In this document: piece after piece, positions 42,334 to 44,039 of the stretch
Numbering within the stretch: position 1 is the first letter of the stretch
Layout: each line of letters begins with the position of its first letter
Source of the DNA: Burkholderiales bacterium
GTDB lineage: Bacteria > Pseudomonadota > Gammaproteobacteria > Burkholderiales > Burkholderiaceae_C
Length of the DNA: 44,039 nucleotides
Assembly (NCBI GenBank): GCA_947381415.1
Contig: CANCVB010000022.1
Location: 1-44,039 of the forward strand
Direction: 5' to 3'
Notes under the pieces: generated by a model
Seen by the model: the letters and a program-made list of their open reading frames with translations, nothing else
What the model was told of the DNA's origin: nothing
The model's database searches: none
Position numbers and translations under genes: made by a program

Positions 42334-43634
42334 GCCTGCACGCCTACCGCGCCTCCCTGCTGTGGTTCCCTGACGGCCACAGCCACCATGTGCAGTTCGA
42401 GTCTGATGGGCTGCTGGTGACCGAGCGCCACGCCGATGGCGTGGCCCGCATCAAAGCCATCGGCCCACATGCCTTGCTGCATGCCCAATACCCCGAGGTG
42501 GCTTGCACCGACTGGCGGGGACGTTGGATCGCACCGGGCTTTGTGGACATGCACATCCACTATGCGCAAACCGACGTCATCGCCTCACCCGCCGATGGCC
42601 TCTTGCCCTGGCTGAACAACTACACCTTCCCGCAAGAAATCCGTTTTGCCGACCCTGTCCATGCCCAAGAAGTGGCGCATTTCTTTGTCGATGAACTGCT
42701 GCGTAACGGCGTCACCACGGCGCTCACCTTTGCCACCGCGCACACGGCGTCGGTGGATGCGTTTTTCCAAGTAGCTCAACAACGCCAGTTGCGCATGCTG
42801 GCCGGCAGGGTGCTGCAAGACCGCCACAGCCCCGACGGCCTGCGTGACGTCAGTGCCCAACAAAGCTTGTATGAAACCGAAGAATTGATCGCCCGTTGGC
42901 ATGGTGTGGACCGCTTGGGCTACGCCATCACGCCGCGCTTTGCGCCCACCTCCACCGAAGCGCAATTGCGCGGGGCGGGTGAACTGGCGGCCCAGCACCC
43001 CAGCGTCTGGGTGCAAACCCATGTGGCCGAAAACGCCGATGAAATCCAATGGGTGGCCGAGTTGTTTCCACAGTCGCGCAGCTATCTGGGCGTGTATGAA
43101 GACATGGGTTTGCTGCGCGAGCGCTCGGTGTACGCGCATTGCCTGCACCTGGACGCCAACGACCGCGACCTGATGGCCGAGCGCGGAGCCACTGCGGCGG
43201 TCTGCCCCACCAGCAATTTGTTTTTGGACAGCGGCTTTTTCAATTTCGAGCAAGCGCAGGCGCACCACCTGCAGCACGGCTTGGCCAGCGATGTGGGCGG
43301 CGGCACCAGCTTCAGCCCGTTTCACACCATGCACGCGGCCTACACCGTGGCACGCCAAAGCGCGGGCAAAAACGGCCACTCGCTGAGTGCCGAACACCTG
43401 TGGTGGCTGCACACCGCGGGCGCGGCTCAGGCGCTGGGCCTGAGCGGCGTGGTGGGCAATTTGGCCGTGGGCTGCGACGCCGATTTCTTGGTGCTCAACC
43501 CCGCATCCACCCCTTTGATGGCTCGCCGAACGGCCGCCGCCGAATCTCTGCAAGAGCAGTTGTTCGCCATGATCGTGCTGGGTGACGATCGCTTGGTCGA
43601 GCGGGTGGTGGTGAATGGGCGGGTTGGTGCATGA
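42330..43634 (+). CDS. guaD: Guanine deaminase
   Basis: Zinc hydrolase that deaminates guanine to xanthine. The 434 residues show the amidohydrolase metal motif APGFVDMHIHYAQTDV (HxH at about 75), QTHVAENADEIQWV, HCLHL and SDVGGGTSFSPFHTM, which match GuaD. It is coupled to xdhB by a four-base overlap, and its product is the substrate of that enzyme. Confidence 0.95.
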   Translation: MSLHAYRASLLWFPDGHSHHVQFESDGLLVTERHADGVARIKAIGPHALLHAQYPEVACTDWRGRWIAPGFVDMHIHYAQTDVIASPADGLLPWLNNYTFPQEIRFADPVHAQEVAHFFVDELLRNGVTTALTFATAHTASVDAFFQVAQQRQLRMLAGRVLQDRHSPDGLRDVSAQQSLYETEELIARWHGVDRLGYAITPRFAPTSTEAQLRGAGELAAQHPSVWVQTHVAENADEIQWVAELFPQSRSYLGVYEDMGLLRERSVYAHCLHLDANDRDLMAERGATAAVCPTSNLFLDSGFFNFEQAQAHHLQHGLASDVGGGTSFSPFHTMHAAYTVARQSAGKNGHSLSAEHLWWLHTAGAAQALGLSGVVGNLAVGCDADFLVLNPASTPLMARRTAAAESLQEQLFAMIVLGDDRLVERVVVNGRVGA

Positions 43635-43640
43635 GGCACA

Positions 43641-43669
43641 TTGCAATCAACATGTATTGGCCTTAAACT
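43641..43669 (+). promoter_or_regulatory. Promoter of the DUF1640 gene
   Basis: TTGCAA (43641-43646) and TAAACT (43664-43669) are separated by 17 bases. The -10 ends nine bases before the ATG and no Shine-Dalgarno sequence is present, so the mRNA would have a leader of at most a few bases. Confidence 0.5.
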
Positions 43670-43678
43670 TTTGACACC

Positions 43679-43981
43679 ATGACCGCAATTCACTTTGATT
43701 CCCTGTCCTACGCCAACCGGCTCAAAGCTGCTGGCATGGATGCAGGGCTGGCAGAAGTGCATGCAAGCGCCATGATCGAAGTCGTTCAAAGCCAGGCCCA
43801 ACAGCTCAGCACCAAGCAGGAATTTCAACAACTCGGCCATGAGCTGCGCAAAGACATGCATTTGCACAGGCTGGAATTGCAAAAAGACATGCAACTGTTG
43901 GAGCAGCGCATGGTCATCAAGCTGGGCAGTCTCATGGTCTTGGCCATCGGCGTGATGGCCACCTTGGTCAAAGTGCTTTAA
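43679..43981 (+). CDS. DUF1640 coiled-coil protein with C-terminal membrane anchor
   Basis: A 100-residue protein of the DUF1640/CCDC90-like group. The N-terminal helix starts FDSLSYANRLKAAGMDAG; a charged coiled coil extends over about 45-80 (KDMHLHRLELQKDMQLLEQR) and a single membrane segment ends the protein (LMVLAIGVMATLVKVL). Function unknown. The stop codon overlaps the stop of the next, convergent gene. Confidence 0.8.
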   Translation: MTAIHFDSLSYANRLKAAGMDAGLAEVHASAMIEVVQSQAQQLSTKQEFQQLGHELRKDMHLHRLELQKDMQLLEQRMVIKLGSLMVLAIGVMATLVKVL

Positions 43982-44039
43982 AGCACCAAAATCGCCCTGA
44001 AGTCGTTCACATTGGTGTGCGTGGGGCCGGTCACCACCA
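43978..44039 (-). CDS. Glycerate 2-kinase (MOFRL family), C-terminal end only
   Basis: Only the last 19 residues are in the window; the gene runs off the right edge. The minus strand reads VVTGPTHTNVNDFRAILVL then stop, which matches the C-terminal TGPTxTNVNDxRxIL motif of MOFRL-type glycerate kinases (GckA/TtuD). These phosphorylate glycerate coming from glyoxylate or tartronate semialdehyde. The stop codon at 43978-43980 shares two bases with the stop of the DUF1640 gene. Confidence 0.78.
   Translation of the reverse strand, partial: VVTGPTHTNVNDFRAILVL

Noticed and set aside
42585..43646. Minus-strand ORF (353 residues) opposite guaD
   Set aside because: Antisense shadow of a clear guanine deaminase, with low-complexity composition.

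Overview
The window looks like a chromosomal segment of a betaproteobacterium of the order Burkholderiales, most likely family Comamonadaceae. This is an inference from protein character, moderate-to-high GC, and gene order: hda-HAD-pcnB-folK, rpsP-rimM-trmD-rplS, and a DUF3579 gene divergent from argD-argF. I saw no rRNA, tRNA, CRISPR array, insertion sequence or prophage. Coding density is very high; the longest stretch without a gene is about 200 bases.

Layout. Positions 1-6.2 kb carry a DEAD-box helicase (behind a hairpin-rich leader), oligoribonuclease, an M48 protease, the ribosome-assembly GTPase RsgA, a CobD/AmpE-like membrane protein and a Nudix hydrolase. 6.2-8.5 kb is the ribosomal operon rpsP-rimM-trmD-rplS. 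8.5-9.5 kb holds a GNAT acetyltransferase and a TM2 protein. 9.5-13.9 kb is the minus-strand series perM-like, hda, HAD hydrolase, pcnB, folK, divergent from purM. 15.0-17.3 kb holds murJ and a SirB1-family gene. 17.3-20.0 kb is an AT-rich promoter region, a kexin-like S8 lipoprotein protease and a small secreted partner that resembles an external chaperone. 20.1-23.1 kb carries rpsT with a structured 3' end, DUF3579, argD and argF.

From 23.1 kb to the right edge the region is mostly about purines. On the minus strand lie a BMP-family nucleoside/purine ABC transporter (ATPase, two permeases, binding lipoprotein), a small HNH-like secreted protein, a Rieske oxygenase, an adenine deaminase and a FAD monooxygenase. 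On the plus strand, diverging from the transporter, lie xdhA, xdhB and guaD. Together these would import purines and convert adenine (via hypoxanthine) and guanine to xanthine and urate. A DUF1640 gene follows, and the last 60 bases hold the C-terminus of a glycerate kinase. The transporter series is split between permease and binding protein by a two-partner secretion pair: a roughly 1,670-residue repeat-rich TpsA adhesin and a TpsB pore gene that carries a one-base frameshift.

The most interesting items are the kexin-like protease with its dedicated partner, a nearly identical 16-base core promoter in front of three ribosomal-protein genes, two clusters of perfect hairpins (rhlE leader and rpsT 3' end), a terminator encoded inside a signal peptide, and the oxygenases embedded in the purine locus.
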